A stretch of DNA of 29,109 nt, taken from positions 1 through 29,109 of the forward strand of contig MGJJ01000001.1 of assembly GCA_001794205.1 (NCBI GenBank), given 5' to 3'. A program made the position numbers and the translations under genes. The notes beneath the pieces are model-generated. The model was not told the origin of the DNA. It ran no database searches and saw nothing but the letters and a program-made list of their open reading frames with translations. This document shows positions 20,736 through 27,675 of this stretch, in pieces (positions within the stretch are counted from its first letter, which is position 1; each line of letters opens with the position of its first letter). Origin of the DNA: Candidatus Yanofskybacteria bacterium RIFCSPHIGHO2_01_FULL_44_22. Lineage in GTDB: Bacteria > Patescibacteriota > Minisyncoccia > 2-02-FULL-40-12 > GWA2-44-9.

Positions 20736-21083
20736 ATGACTTACGAAATAGACGCGACAAACCAATCTTTAGGCCGGCTGGCAACGCAAATTGCAATTTT
20801 ACTGCGAGGCAAAAATTCACCTTCTTATAATCCAAGAATTCTGCCAAACATAGAAGTAAAAATAAAAAACATAAACAAAATAAAATTCACCGGCAATAAA
20901 TTGGAAAATAAAGTTTACCATCACTACTCCGGTTATCCAGGCGGGTTAAAAACAAAAAAACTTTCGGATTTATGGGCTGCTGACCCGCGGCGCGTAATCA
21001 GGCAGAGTGTTTATAGAATGTTGCCCAAAAACAAATCCCGCGACAAAATCATTAAAAATCTTAAATTTGAACATAATGCCTAA
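20736..21083 (+). CDS. rplM: 50S ribosomal protein L13
   Basis: L13 is an early-assembly large-subunit protein. From ATG 20736 the 115-residue product reads MTYEIDATNQSLGRLATQIA, then LLRGKNSPSYNP, YHHYSGYPGGLKTKK, PRRVIRQSVYRMLPKNKSRD. An upstream start at 20676 would add a hydrophobic 20 residues overlapping rplQ, so the conserved DATxxxLGRLA start is preferred. It is about 25-30 residues shorter than the typical 142-147, mainly at the ends. It overlaps rpsI by 8 nt. Confidence 0.93.
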   Translation: MTYEIDATNQSLGRLATQIAILLRGKNSPSYNPRILPNIEVKIKNINKIKFTGNKLENKVYHHYSGYPGGLKTKKLSDLWAADPRRVIRQSVYRMLPKNKSRDKIIKNLKFEHNA

Positions 21084-21762
21084 AAAGAAAAACGAAAAAA
21101 CTACAGTTTTCCGTAAGCGCAAGGTGGCAGAAAAAACAACGGAAAAAGAAAACCCAAAGCTTCCGGTCAGGGAAGCGCCGGTTCGGCAAGCGTCCGACAA
21201 GCCTTTCAACAAGGTTCAGGGCAAGCCGATTCAGCCGTTCGACAAGCTCAAGGCGGTGAGTAAGACCGAACCGCAGGTTCACGGCGAACCGATTCAAGAA
21301 TCGACAGAAAAAGAAATTCAAGAATTTCCGAAAAATAACAACGGTAAAGAGAAATACTATCAGGCTATCGGGCGCAGAAAAAATTCGATAGCCAGAGTCC
21401 GTTTATACACGAAAAAATCAACCGATATCATAGAAGAAGAGAGTGCCTTGCTTTTCGTAAACGGCAAAGATTATATCGATTATTTTTCAGATGTTAATTT
21501 GCGTTCCGTCGTAGAATCACCCTTGAGAAAACTGAAGTCTTTAAATCGATTCAAGGCCGTAATTCTCGTACGGGGAGGCGGTTTGAGCGGCCAAGCCGAA
21601 GCTATCAAGCATGGCCTTTCGCGGGCATTGGTTCAATTTGACCAAAATTTTAAGAAAAAACTCAAAAAGGGTGGATTTCTGACGCGTGACCCACGGGCAA
21701 AAGAAAGAAGAAAATACGGCCTCAAAAAAGCCCGCAAGGCTCCCCAATGGCAGAAACGCTAA
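21076..21762 (+). CDS. rpsI: 30S ribosomal protein S9 with long repeat-bearing N-terminal extension
   Basis: S9 binds the 30S head, and its C-terminal tail reaches the P-site tRNA. The core starts at about residue 95 (YYQAIGRRKNSIARVRLYTK) and runs to the canonical end LTRDPRAKERRKYGLKKARK...QKR. The first 94 residues are charged low-complexity sequence, including KPFNKVQGKP and PFDKLKA encoded by family B palindromic elements. The whole product from ATG 21076 is 228 residues against about 130 for a typical S9. This start follows directly from the overlap with rplM; a later start would have to be internal and lacks a good ribosome site. Confidence 0.93.
   Translation: MPKKKNEKTTVFRKRKVAEKTTEKENPKLPVREAPVRQASDKPFNKVQGKPIQPFDKLKAVSKTEPQVHGEPIQESTEKEIQEFPKNNNGKEKYYQAIGRRKNSIARVRLYTKKSTDIIEEESALLFVNGKDYIDYFSDVNLRSVVESPLRKLKSLNRFKAVILVRGGGLSGQAEAIKHGLSRALVQFDQNFKKKLKKGGFLTRDPRAKERRKYGLKKARKAPQWQKR
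21199..21256 (+). repeat. Two palindromic elements, family B, in frame in rpsI
   Basis: A copy at 21199-21227 (CCTTTCAACAAGGTTCAGGG core) is followed closely by one at 21234-21256 (CCGTTCGACAAGCTCAAGG). They encode PFNKVQGKP and PFDKLKA, like the peptides in the exported beta-rich protein. Confidence 0.7.
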
Positions 21763-21795
21763 TCCGTACCGCATGTGTCTCACAAACTCGGGACC

Positions 21796-22605
21796 CTATT
21801 TTGAAATGCCGACGACATTTATTCCGCCTCGTTTATCAAGTTCGATAATTTCGTAATAAACCGACTTTGCCTGAGTCGGTTCAGAAAGCTCAATGGTCAC
21901 ATGGTCGCTGCCCCTAAACCAGGCGGCGGCTTTTATTGAAGCCGAAACACGAGTTATCAATTCTTTTTCCCCGACTTTTTTATAAGGTTGATAATCGGCG
22001 TCTTTCAGCCAAAGCATCCAAATCTCATTTAAGTTCCACCAAAAGAGTTTATCTTTATTTTCGGATAATCCGAATCCTTTAACCCCATCAGCCAATTTTT
22101 TCGTCTTGTCGTCAACCTTTTGAAACAAACCTTCTTTTTTGATAAAAAACGGCTGTTCGTCGGTTGAACCTGCCGATGGAACCGGCGAAGATGTTGGTTC
22201 GGAGTGCAATGTCTTTTTTATTTCTTCTTGAAGTTTTGTCTTTTCATCACCCGCATTGGGCAGAATAAAAACTTTTGAAAATTCACTGATTAACCCCTCC
22301 TCAACCAAAATTGTTTTTTGCCACGGGAAATAACCGGTTTTTTGCAGTCTGACGTCGTAAGCTCCCGGCATTAATCCAGTGGCCGTAAAAGAATTACCGA
22401 AAAAAGAAGTTGAACCCCACAATTTATCATTGATAAAAATATCAGCGTCGACGGATGTTTTTATATAAATCGCGCCAGTCCTGACAAATCTCCTTTCCGA
22501 AAAATTATATTTATAACCTTGAGCATACAGACTGACAATATAACTAATGACTAAAAATACCACAACTGCGGCATAAAAAAGCACTCGTTTTGTCATTTTT
22601 GTCAT
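21796..22605 (-). CDS. PEGA-domain membrane protein
   Basis: The 269-residue product begins with a membrane segment (about residues 7-29, then SLYAQGYKYNF). A PEGA domain at about 43-105 follows (GAIYIKTSVDADIFINDKLW, GLMPGAYDVRLQKTGYFPW), a beta-rich surface domain frequent in bacterial envelope proteins. A Ser/Pro linker and a C-terminal region rich in Trp and Lys (LFWWNLNEIWMLWLKD) resemble a beta-propeller-like half, though too short for a full propeller. It is probably envelope-associated, on the outside. A TATTAT ends 7 nt before the ATG with no Shine-Dalgarno. It is divergent from mreB and convergent with rpsI. Confidence 0.75.
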   Translation of the reverse strand: MTKMTKRVLFYAAVVVFLVISYIVSLYAQGYKYNFSERRFVRTGAIYIKTSVDADIFINDKLWGSTSFFGNSFTATGLMPGAYDVRLQKTGYFPWQKTILVEEGLISEFSKVFILPNAGDEKTKLQEEIKKTLHSEPTSSPVPSAGSTDEQPFFIKKEGLFQKVDDKTKKLADGVKGFGLSENKDKLFWWNLNEIWMLWLKDADYQPYKKVGEKELITRVSASIKAAAWFRGSDHVTIELSEPTQAKSVYYEIIELDKRGGINVVGISK

Positions 22606-22612
22606 TATAAAA

Positions 22613-22618
22613 ATAATA
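22613..22618 (-). promoter_or_regulatory. Putative -10 of the PEGA gene (leaderless type)
   Basis: TATTAT on the minus strand ends 7 nt before the ATG at 22605. The -35 is weak. Confidence 0.35.
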
Positions 22619-22721
22619 CTACTAAAACATCTCTTGCGCCAGAATTTACATTTTAAAACAACTATGATAAAAATAAGACTTAATACTTAAAACCCGGAAA
22701 TCTACTATTAGATAATCACAA

Positions 22722-23720
22722 ATGAAAATTGGCATTGATTTGGGCACAACTAACACTGTCGTCTTCGTTCCTAAAAAAGGGATTGTTATTAACGAGCCTT
22801 CAGTTGTGGCCATTTCGATTTTGGATAATAAAATATTAGCTGTCGGTAATTTGGCCAAAGAAATGATTGGACGTACACCCGACAGCATTATTGTTTCCAA
22901 ACCGCTTGTTGACGGAGCCATTGCCGATTATCGGGTAACCGGGGCAATGTTAAAATATTTCATTAAAAAAACCGGGGGCATGTTCAACTTCATAAAGCCG
23001 GAGGTTTTGATTTCTATACCTGCCGGAATAACTTCAACGGAAAAAAGGGCTGTTATTGAGGCCACTCTTAATGCCGGAGCAAAGGCGGCTTATCTGGTAA
23101 AAGAACCCGTTTTGGCCGCTATCGGAGCAAAAATTCCCATCAATAACCCGGCCGGCAATATGATTTTAAATATCGGCGGCGGAACAACGGAATTGGCAGT
23201 GATTTCTTTGGGCGGAATAGTCAGCTGGTCTTCGGTGCGCATAGGCGGAAATAAGCTTGACCAGGCGATAATAGAATATGTTAAGAAAAAACACGGTTTG
23301 GCCATCGGAGAAAGAACCGCCGAGTTGATAAAAATTAACATCGGCAGTGCCGTAAAACAACCGGAGGAAGAAAAAATAAATATCAAAGGCCGTGATTTAA
23401 CCTCGGGATTCCCTAAAACCGTTGAAATAACTTCCAATGAAATAAGCGAAGCGCTAAGCGAGCCCCTTCGGGAAATCGTACAAATTATTAAAAGCGTTTT
23501 GGAGGTTACACCGCCGGAGTTATGTTCTGATATCATTGACCGCGGTATTCATATTTCCGGCGGAGGCGCGCTGCTTAAAAACATCGACCGCTTAATTACC
23601 AGGGTGACCAGCGTGCCCGCAACGATTGTTGACGACCCTTTGTTCTGTGTGGCTAGGGGTGCAGGAATAGTTTTGGAAAATTTGGATGTTTACAAAAAAA
23701 ACGTAATAGCCAGAAGGTAA
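22722..23720 (+). CDS. mreB: Rod shape-determining protein MreB
   Basis: MreB is the bacterial actin that guides cell-wall synthesis from filaments under the membrane. The 332 residues are normal in length and show the actin-fold motifs: phosphate 1 IGIDLGTTNTVVFV, phosphate 2 ILNIGGGTTELAVISLGGIV, and the adenosine loop HISGGGALLKNIDRLI. LVKEPVLAAIGA and RIGGNKLDQAIIEY are also typical. No Shine-Dalgarno is seen; a TAGATA lies 7 nt before the ATG. The glycosyltransferase gene follows after 17 nt, so morphogenesis and polysaccharide synthesis may share a transcript. Confidence 0.95.
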   Translation: MKIGIDLGTTNTVVFVPKKGIVINEPSVVAISILDNKILAVGNLAKEMIGRTPDSIIVSKPLVDGAIADYRVTGAMLKYFIKKTGGMFNFIKPEVLISIPAGITSTEKRAVIEATLNAGAKAAYLVKEPVLAAIGAKIPINNPAGNMILNIGGGTTELAVISLGGIVSWSSVRIGGNKLDQAIIEYVKKKHGLAIGERTAELIKINIGSAVKQPEEEKINIKGRDLTSGFPKTVEITSNEISEALSEPLREIVQIIKSVLEVTPPELCSDIIDRGIHISGGGALLKNIDRLITRVTSVPATIVDDPLFCVARGAGIVLENLDVYKKNVIARR

Positions 23721-23737
23721 ATTTAGACATTGGTAAT

Positions 23738-24871
23738 ATGCGTATTGCTTTAGTTCACGACTGGTTGAACAATTTTGGCGGAGCGGAGCGAGTGTTGTTT
23801 CAACTGCATAAAATCTTTCCGGACGCTCCCATCTACACTCTTTTTTTCGACCGCAGTTTCGTTAAAAAATTTCTCCCGAAGGCCGATATCAGGCCCAGCG
23901 GACTCCAAAAAGTTCCCTTTATTAAAAAAACTTATAAATTCTTTTTTCCTTTCATGCCGTTCTGCGCGGAAAGTTTTGATTTGTCGGATTATGACACGGT
24001 GGTTTCTTCTTCAGTTATTTTTTCAAAAGGCCTTATTTTAAAACCAGGCACTCGTCATATTTGTTATTGCTACAGTCCGACTCGGCCGCTTTGGGATTAT
24101 CATGCCGAATATGCGCGCCAAAATTCCAACAAATTCATAACGGCTCTGTCGAGCCATTTGTTAAGAATTTGGGATAGGGGGGCGGCTGACCGGGTTGATG
24201 AATTCGCGGCCATATCAGAAACAGTTCGCGCGCGGATAAAAAAATACTACCGACGGGACGCAAAGGTCATTTATCCTCCCTTAACAATTGCTAATAACTT
24301 AGAGACCATGGCTTATGGCGAGACATTTTCTTCCAAACAATCAGCCGTAGTCCATAGTCAATTGGCTATCAGCGGTAATTATTTTCTTATAGTTTCCCGT
24401 CTTTATCCGCATAAAAACATAGATATCGCAATAGAAGCTTTCAACAAACTTGGTTATAATCTAATAATTTTGGGCGCCGGACCCATCAGAAAAAAACTTG
24501 AAAAAATGGCGGGGGAAAACATTAAATTTACCGGTTTTCAAGATGAAAAAACATTGATAAATTATTATAAGAATTGTAAAGCATTAATAATGCCCCAAGA
24601 AGAGGACTTTGGATTAACCGCCTTGGAAGCAATGTCTTTTGGAAAGCCCGTGCTGGCCTTGCGAAAAGGTGGAGCAACGGAAATAATTAAAGAGAGCGAG
24701 AATGGAGAATTTTTTGATGACCCCATTCCGGAAGCGCTGGCTGACGGTATCCGTCGGCTCAATGAAAATTATCAAAATTACAAACCGGAACTGCTCAAAC
24801 AAAGAGCTGCTTACTTTTCCGAAAGTAAGTTTAAAGATGAACTGTTTTCTTTAATCAATAGGTCACAATGA
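23738..24871 (+). CDS. GT4-family glycosyltransferase
   Basis: The 377-residue GT-B enzyme transfers a sugar from an activated nucleotide donor, probably to a lipid-linked surface glycan. The N-terminal half has ALVHDWLNNFGGAERVLFQL (donor/acceptor cleft glycine-rich motif) and CYCYSPTRPLWDYH. The C-terminal half has LIVSRLYPHKNIDIAIEAFN, ILGAGP and the EDFGLTALEAMSFGKPVLAL E-x7-E type donor site, then GGATEII. The inter-domain linker (about residues 190-215) contains a short run related to a heptanucleotide repeat. It overlaps the next gene by ATGA, showing coupling. The sugar specificity cannot be read from the sequence. Confidence 0.9.
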   Translation: MRIALVHDWLNNFGGAERVLFQLHKIFPDAPIYTLFFDRSFVKKFLPKADIRPSGLQKVPFIKKTYKFFFPFMPFCAESFDLSDYDTVVSSSVIFSKGLILKPGTRHICYCYSPTRPLWDYHAEYARQNSNKFITALSSHLLRIWDRGAADRVDEFAAISETVRARIKKYYRRDAKVIYPPLTIANNLETMAYGETFSSKQSAVVHSQLAISGNYFLIVSRLYPHKNIDIAIEAFNKLGYNLIILGAGPIRKKLEKMAGENIKFTGFQDEKTLINYYKNCKALIMPQEEDFGLTALEAMSFGKPVLALRKGGATEIIKESENGEFFDDPIPEALADGIRRLNENYQNYKPELLKQRAAYFSESKFKDELFSLINRSQ

Positions 24872-25764
24872 AACTTGCGATTATTACGATAAACTTTAAC
24901 GGAGCCCCGGAAACCATAAAACTGTTGGAATCTCTGCAATCCGCGGAAAACAATGCCAATGTTTTTGTGGTGGATAATAACTCGCAATCGGAAGATGCCG
25001 GTATTTTGGAAAATTATTTTCAATCTGCGTTGAAGTCAGACCAGATATCCAAGCTTATAAAAAATAAGGTAAATCTTGGTTTTTCGGGGGGAAATAATGT
25101 TGCCGCCGAAACAGCCGTTTCAAATAATGCCGATTGGGTTTTATTGCTTAATAACGATACAACTGTGGAAAATAGTTTCATCGCTCGGTTAAAAACTATC
25201 CTGGAACAATCGGAATATCAAAATCCGAGCATAATCGGCATTCCGTTAAACGAAGGCAAACGAATGGCTTATGCCGGCCGAATAAATTGGTTAAAACCGA
25301 CCTTGCGGCATGTTTATCAACCCTTATCAATGTTTGATAATAAAACGGCCTATGCGATAGGCGCCGCAATGCTTGTTCATGGGAAGGTTTTTGAAACTGT
25401 CGGATTTTTGGACGAGAAATATTTTCTTTACTTTGAAGATGCCGATTTTTGCCAAAGAGCAAAGGCGGCCGGATTTGAAATTAAATTTCTGCCGGATTTG
25501 GGGTTAAACCATCGCGTTTCAGCCAGTACGGCAAAACTCGGCTCGCCGGTTTTATTGAGATATCATTATCGCAATGCTTTATATTTCAATGTGAAAAATG
25601 GGCCGTGGTATATTAAAATAGCGGTTTGGCCGTGGAGCTGGCTCATTATTACCAAACAAATTTTAAAACTACTCATTGGCCGCCGTTCTGCCCAATCTCA
25701 CGCTATTCTTTCTGGCGTTATGGATTTTTATTTAGGCAGATTCGGGAAAATAACGCTCGGTTAA
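24868..25764 (+). CDS. GT2-family glycosyltransferase (rhamnosyltransferase-like)
   Basis: The 298-residue GT-A enzyme begins with IITINFNGAPETIKLLESL and has VDNNSQ and NLGFSGGNNVA for nucleotide-sugar binding. The metal-binding variant of DxD is LLLNNDTTVE. IGAAMLVHGKVFETVGFLDE and KYFLYFEDADFCQRAKAAG with catalytic acid candidates follow, as in cell-surface rhamnosyl/galactosyl transferases. The C-terminal stretch (WYIKIAVWPWSWLIITKQIL) looks membrane-attached. It starts inside the previous gene (ATGA). A role in surface polysaccharide is inferred from the neighbours. Confidence 0.9.
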   Translation: MKLAIITINFNGAPETIKLLESLQSAENNANVFVVDNNSQSEDAGILENYFQSALKSDQISKLIKNKVNLGFSGGNNVAAETAVSNNADWVLLLNNDTTVENSFIARLKTILEQSEYQNPSIIGIPLNEGKRMAYAGRINWLKPTLRHVYQPLSMFDNKTAYAIGAAMLVHGKVFETVGFLDEKYFLYFEDADFCQRAKAAGFEIKFLPDLGLNHRVSASTAKLGSPVLLRYHYRNALYFNVKNGPWYIKIAVWPWSWLIITKQILKLLIGRRSAQSHAILSGVMDFYLGRFGKITLG

Positions 25765-25850
25765 CCCCATATTTCAGCCCATTTTTATTTTCCCGCGCTC
25801 CGACTCACAATATAATTTAATTCGCTTTAGTAAGATTCAAAATTCAAGAT

Positions 25851-25890
25851 AAAAAAGGCCCCGCAGGTGGGGTTGGTTTCTCAAGCGGGG
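25851..25890 (-). terminator. Terminator of the DUF218 gene
   Basis: On the minus strand CCCCGC (25890-25885) pairs with GCGGGG (25864-25859), then CCTTTTTT follows. An alternative inner CCCC/GGGG pairing also exists. Confidence 0.6.
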
Positions 25891-25893
25891 GGG

Positions 25894-26439
25894 TTATATT
25901 CGTTCGGCGCGGCGGCGGCGCTTCCAGCGCCAGTAGCGGGCCAACAGCGGGATTTTAATTGCCGCCCAGTCGTACAGCGTTGAGATAATCTGTTTTTCCG
26001 GCGACATCAGTTCCCAGCTTGCTGTTTTGATATTAGCTCGAATATTAGCTCGACGACAAATGAAATGTCGGACCAACAGGTCTGTTTTCAACGCGCAGGT
26101 TGCCTCACAAAAGACAGTCAATTTGGTGTCGTGAGATAACAGATTAAATTTTTTGAGTATGCGGGCGGCGCCTGAAATGTTATCTATCGCAGTTAAAGAG
26201 TCTTGTTCACAAAGAATCATCAGGGGCTTCACAGTCAGATGAAGAATAACATATTGGTACATCAAAAGGGCCTCTGATGTACCAGGAAAACTTTTTCGTT
26301 GAGAAAATCCGCCGCAGAAAATCAGACAATAGGGTAGTTGTTCATTACAGAACCGTACCACACAGTCCAAATATCCGCGAAGCTCATCATTCCAATTACA
26401 TCCATACCCGTTTACAATCACGACATGCTTGGCGGTCAT
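25894..26439 (-). CDS. DUF218 (YdcF/SanA-like) family protein
   Basis: The 181-residue protein matches the DUF218 fold: VVIVNGYGCNWNDELRGYLD start, LIFCGGFSQRKSFPGTSEALLMYQYV (the Gly-rich turn and SEA motif) and ILCEQDSLTAIDNISGAARIL, equivalent to the E-x-x-S-x-x-T-x-x-N signature. Family members are linked to envelope and polysaccharide metabolism; their chemistry is not well established. No membrane segment is seen; the C-terminus is very basic (RYWRWKRRRRAERI). A 12-bp tandem duplication (26030-26053) makes the repeated RANI-RANI peptide. The ATG has AGGAG 8 nt upstream. It is inserted in opposite orientation among glycosyltransferase genes. Confidence 0.75.
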   Translation of the reverse strand: MTAKHVVIVNGYGCNWNDELRGYLDCVVRFCNEQLPYCLIFCGGFSQRKSFPGTSEALLMYQYVILHLTVKPLMILCEQDSLTAIDNISGAARILKKFNLLSHDTKLTVFCEATCALKTDLLVRHFICRRANIRANIKTASWELMSPEKQIISTLYDWAAIKIPLLARYWRWKRRRRAERI

Positions 26440-26498
26440 TTAACCATCTCCTGTTTGTTAAGTTACGAAAATTAGGGTTCCCTGTCATTTATAACAAT

Positions 26499-26528
26499 AT
26501 CATATTTATTTTTTATTTGTCAAGTCAA
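26499..26528 (-). promoter_or_regulatory. Putative promoter of the DUF218 gene
   Basis: On the minus strand TTGACT (26528-26523) and TATGAT (26504-26499) are 18 nt apart. The -35 region overlaps that of the divergent glycosyltransferase. Confidence 0.5.
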
Positions 26529-26553
26529 CAAAAACATTAAAAAATGGTAATTT
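26525..26553 (+). promoter_or_regulatory. Putative leaderless promoter of the second GT4 gene
   Basis: TCAACA (26525-26530) and TAATTT (26548-26553) are 17 nt apart, and the -10 ends 6 nt before the ATG at 26560. Confidence 0.4.
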
Positions 26554-26559
26554 AACAAC

Positions 26560-27675
26560 ATGATAAGGGTCGGCGTTGAGTGCGAAAATTTGGAGGATGC
26601 GAAGTCAAGGTGGGGGGTGGGCCATCTGGTTTTGAATTTACTGAAGGAATACGCCGCGAATCAGGAATACCAAAAAAAGTTTAAATTATATTTATATTTC
26701 AAATCCGGCATTCCGTCCGATGATTTTTTGCAAAATCCCATATTTGTAAAGAAGGTTTTAAAATTACCGTTCGTTAATTCATTTAACATTTTTTATCACA
26801 TTTTGATGCCGCTTCGAGCAATGCTGGACAAAATAGACATAATGTTTTTCCCTTCTTACAATCTGCCGCCGCTGTACTTTGGCAAAGCAATCGTTATGCT
26901 GACCAATGATGTCCATTACGAATATACAAGCGGCACCCTGCCTTTCAAATATAAGTTAGCCTACCGACTTTTTTCAAATTGGGCGGCCAAAAAAGCTACA
27001 AAAATTTTAACTCCTTCCGAAGCTGCTAAAAAAGAGCTTGTTAGACTATACGGAATTGCCGCCGACAGAATATTTGTCGCAAAATTAGGCGTGAGTCCTA
27101 AAGAGACTATGGACTATGAACTATGGACGATGGACTATTTATTATACATCGGTCAAATGTTTCCAAGACGCAGGGCCGTGGAATCATTGCGGGCCTTTAA
27201 AAAAATTGCGCCCGATTTCCCCAACTTAAAATTTATCCTCGTCGGCAAAGATAAATACAACCCCCCAATCATCGCTGAACTTGTCAAAAAAATAAACGAG
27301 GAATTGGGCGAGGAACGGGTCATCCGCCGCGAGTATATAGAAAGCGATGCCGAAGTGGCCGACCTGTACCGCAACGCCAAAGTGTTCATTTACATTTCAT
27401 CATCCGAAGCATTCGGTCTCCCGCCGGTTGAAGCGGCATCGTACGGCGTGCCACTCGTCGTCAAGGATTGCGAATTAAATCATGAATTGTTTGGCAAGGC
27501 GGCGTTTTTTGTAAAAAATGAACATAGCGTCGATGAGATTGCGGCGGTTATCCGAGACGGTTTGACAAACGCCGGCCAAAGAGCTGTTTGCGCAGAAAAA
27601 TACAAAACCCTGATTTCCAAATTCAGCTGGCATAATTTTGCCGAAATATTTTTCAAAGAATGCGAAAATATCTGA
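26560..27675 (+). CDS. GT4-family glycosyltransferase with heptanucleotide-repeat linker
   Basis: The 371-residue GT-B glycosyltransferase is probably for surface glycan synthesis. The N-terminal half includes RWGVGHLVLNLL and the conserved IVMLTNDVHYEYT and ILTPSEAAKKELVRLYGI. The C-terminal half includes YLLYIGQMFPRRRAVESLRAF, LVGKDKYNPP and SSSEAFGLPPVEAASYGVPLVV, the donor-binding E-x7-E motif. Between the halves, residues about 183-194 (ETMDYELWTMDY) are encoded by five heptanucleotide units and look like an insertion relative to family expectation. The stop overlaps the start of the next gene by 16 nt. Confidence 0.9.
   Translation: MIRVGVECENLEDAKSRWGVGHLVLNLLKEYAANQEYQKKFKLYLYFKSGIPSDDFLQNPIFVKKVLKLPFVNSFNIFYHILMPLRAMLDKIDIMFFPSYNLPPLYFGKAIVMLTNDVHYEYTSGTLPFKYKLAYRLFSNWAAKKATKILTPSEAAKKELVRLYGIAADRIFVAKLGVSPKETMDYELWTMDYLLYIGQMFPRRRAVESLRAFKKIAPDFPNLKFILVGKDKYNPPIIAELVKKINEELGEERVIRREYIESDAEVADLYRNAKVFIYISSSEAFGLPPVEAASYGVPLVVKDCELNHELFGKAAFFVKNEHSVDEIAAVIRDGLTNAGQRAVCAEKYKTLISKFSWHNFAEIFFKECENI
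27105..27139 (+). repeat. Heptanucleotide tandem repeat inside the second GT4 gene
   Basis: Five consecutive 7-mers: GACTATG, GACTATG, AACTATG, GACGATG, GACTATT. A two-unit reverse-complement version lies at the equivalent linker of the first GT4 gene (about 24345-24359). Confidence 0.8.

Noticed and set aside
21007..21075. Upstream start for S9
   Set aside because: It would lie entirely inside rplM; the ATG at 21076 gives a normal short overlap.
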